Positions 63,011 through 64,000 of a DNA stretch of 64,000 bases are shown here, in pieces. The translations under genes were made by a program, and so were the position numbers. This DNA comes from Plectrocnemia conspersa (Eukaryota; Arthropoda; Insecta; Trichoptera; Polycentropodidae): NCBI GenBank assembly GCA_009617715.1, contig VTFK01000226.1, forward strand, positions 496,001 to 560,000, read 5' to 3'. The notes under the pieces are model-generated. The model had not been told where the DNA came from, did not search any database, and worked only from the letters and a program-made list of their open reading frames with translations. Every line of letters starts with the position of its first letter. Within the stretch, counting starts at the first letter, position 1.

Positions 63011-63203
63011 TAGTTAAAATCGGGCGCGTATGGTGAGATACGTTCCCTTTCGCTCGCTCGCGTGCTAAATGACGAGAGTAAGTGAACAGAAGTGGGCGTG
63101 CGAAACGCATGTAATGCAAGCTCTTATCTCTCACTCACTCTCGTCACTTTATACGCAAGCGAGCGAAAGGGAGTGTATCTCACCGTACGCGCCTAGTTAA
63201 AAT
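63011..63203. mobile_element. Fold-back MITE with exact 10-bp target duplication
   Basis: TAGTTAAAAT occurs directly outside both ends (63011-63020 and 63194-63203). Between them the left arm GGCGCGTATGGTGAGATACG and the right arm, read on the minus strand as GGCGCGTACGGTGAGATACA, continue as imperfect inverted repeats for about 66 bases, including CCCTTTCGCTCGCT. Only about 40 bases are unpaired. A 9-11 bp duplication is typical of Mutator-like elements, so that superfamily is a reasonable guess. It is non-coding and fairly young judging by the intact duplication. Confidence 0.75.
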
Positions 63204-63559
63204 ATACAAAACGTTATATTATTGTCTCAGACACTATATATAATATGCGTTTGAGTCTTAACCAATAAGTTAATCAATCTATGTTTTTTTCGTATTACTG
63301 TTATAATTACAGCTGTGATTATATAATTTATAAATCACAGAAGTTGTTGATTATAAAATAACAAGGCCTTTCGATAAACCAAAGTTACTGAACTTTTTCA
63401 GAAGAAGTTATATCGAACACTTTTTTACACCGAAATATAAAGATCTTTCTGAATTAAATTTATTGCTGGATTTTAACATGTTGTACATAAACTTTCCAGC
63501 AATTATTTATATATTGTGCATTACATGCATAATTTATGTCTATATATCTTAGTTACTTA

Positions 63560-64000
63560 TTAAATAAATCTTGTAGATCGTGACGATTCCTAAATGTTCG
63601 TCAACTGAACCGACTACCACCTTTTGGGAATATAAATCACTAGCTATGAAGTCGCAATTTCATCCAGCTCAACTCTGGTTGTTCATAAAGACGGAAAATA
63701 TATCCCTTAATAAGGACACAGCTGCCCATAATTCACGGACCCACATCAGCCGGTTTCGACTAGTGATTTATGAAGCGTCATGGACCCTTTGTTCCTCTGC
63801 CGTTGGCCCAGGGCCCTCTGTTGTCGATATACAAAAAACTTTTATAATATCGGCGTTTATAAATTAATTACCGTTTAGCCGGGGCCGAATTGCGAAAAGT
63901 AAAACGAGGCCGCTCAAATATTAATTTCGCTTTGGCGAAAAGTTGTTTAGTGTGCGAACTTGTTAAAGGGATGGCAAAGGAGTGAAAGGAAAGAAAGGAT
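63560..64000. promoter_or_regulatory. Regulatory-looking island at the window end
   Basis: Mixed composition begins near 63560. An exact inverted pair ATAAATCACTAG (63632-63643) and CTAGTGATTTAT (63760-63771) encloses about 116 bases. TTTATAAATTAATTACCG and TTTATGA-type cores suit homeodomain binding. GGCCCAGGGCCC is a small palindrome near 63805. A 95-codon frame here lacks family features. An exon beyond 64000 cannot be excluded. Confidence 0.35.

Larger units (their letters stand above)
50684..64000 (+). other. Putative first intron, partial (continues past the window)
   Basis: The sequence begins with GTGAGT directly after the candidate coding exon and shows no further convincing plus-strand exon to the window end. 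It is AT-rich but punctuated by lower-AT islands with dense transcription-factor-like motifs, and it hosts a SINE, a fold-back MITE, a pogo-like element and a degenerate tandem region. Very long first introns loaded with enhancers are typical of developmental and neuronal genes in insects; that context is inference here. Confidence 0.4.

Noticed and set aside
1..64000. CRISPR array, prokaryotic operon or phage-like gene cluster
   Set aside because: No regularly spaced short repeats and no dense coding; composition, SINEs and splice signals point to an animal nuclear genome.

Overview
The window reads as nuclear DNA of an arthropod, probably an insect. By eye it is about three-quarters A+T. 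It has almost no long open frames and no operon-like gene packing, and it is full of decayed transposable elements: piggyBac-like TTAA elements, tRNA-derived SINEs, fold-back elements, and transposase and reverse transcriptase relics. The order of insect cannot be settled from the sequence. Nearly all short open frames are chance frames in AT-rich DNA and are not annotated as genes.

One stretch looks like a genuine host coding exon. A plus-strand first coding exon at 50599-50683 starts with an ATG after an A-rich leader, encodes 28 alanine-, lysine- and proline-rich codons, and stops at a consensus GTGAGT donor in phase 1. No second exon is visible before the window ends, so at least 13 kb downstream would be intron. 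Three GC/CpG-rich islands (about 21.26-21.56, 31.88-32.48 and 46.56-47.03 kb) stand out from the AT-rich background. They are candidate promoters or untranslated first exons, perhaps alternative starts of the same gene, but nothing in the sequence proves the link.

Layout: 0-5 kb is AT-rich with a piggyBac-like element at 3.3-3.8 kb. 4.9-5.2 kb holds one copy of a dispersed repeat whose partner is at 56.4 kb. 6.7-8.2 kb holds a large composite element with a near-perfect 234-bp palindrome and a hAT-like transposase relic, and a partial second copy lies at 44.8-45.6 kb. 8.8-9.2 kb is a degenerate tandem duplication. 10-20 kb carries a small TTAA MITE, three SINEs, two nested palindromes and an inverted partner of the 3.3 kb element. 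30.9-31.5 kb holds a LINE-type reverse transcriptase relic abutting a mariner-like transposase relic on the other strand. 36.5-43 kb has more SINE and TTAA material and a possible degenerate element. 47.9-49.6 kb is a satellite-like array of about four units of roughly 400-460 bp. 50.4-64 kb holds the exon and its putative intron, with several lower-AT, motif-dense islands that look like regulatory elements, a second degenerate tandem region, a SINE, a pogo-like element and a fold-back MITE with an exact 10-bp target duplication.

No coherent multi-gene system is visible. The most distinctive things are the composite palindromic element family, the satellite array just upstream of the exon, and the regulatory-looking islands in the putative intron.
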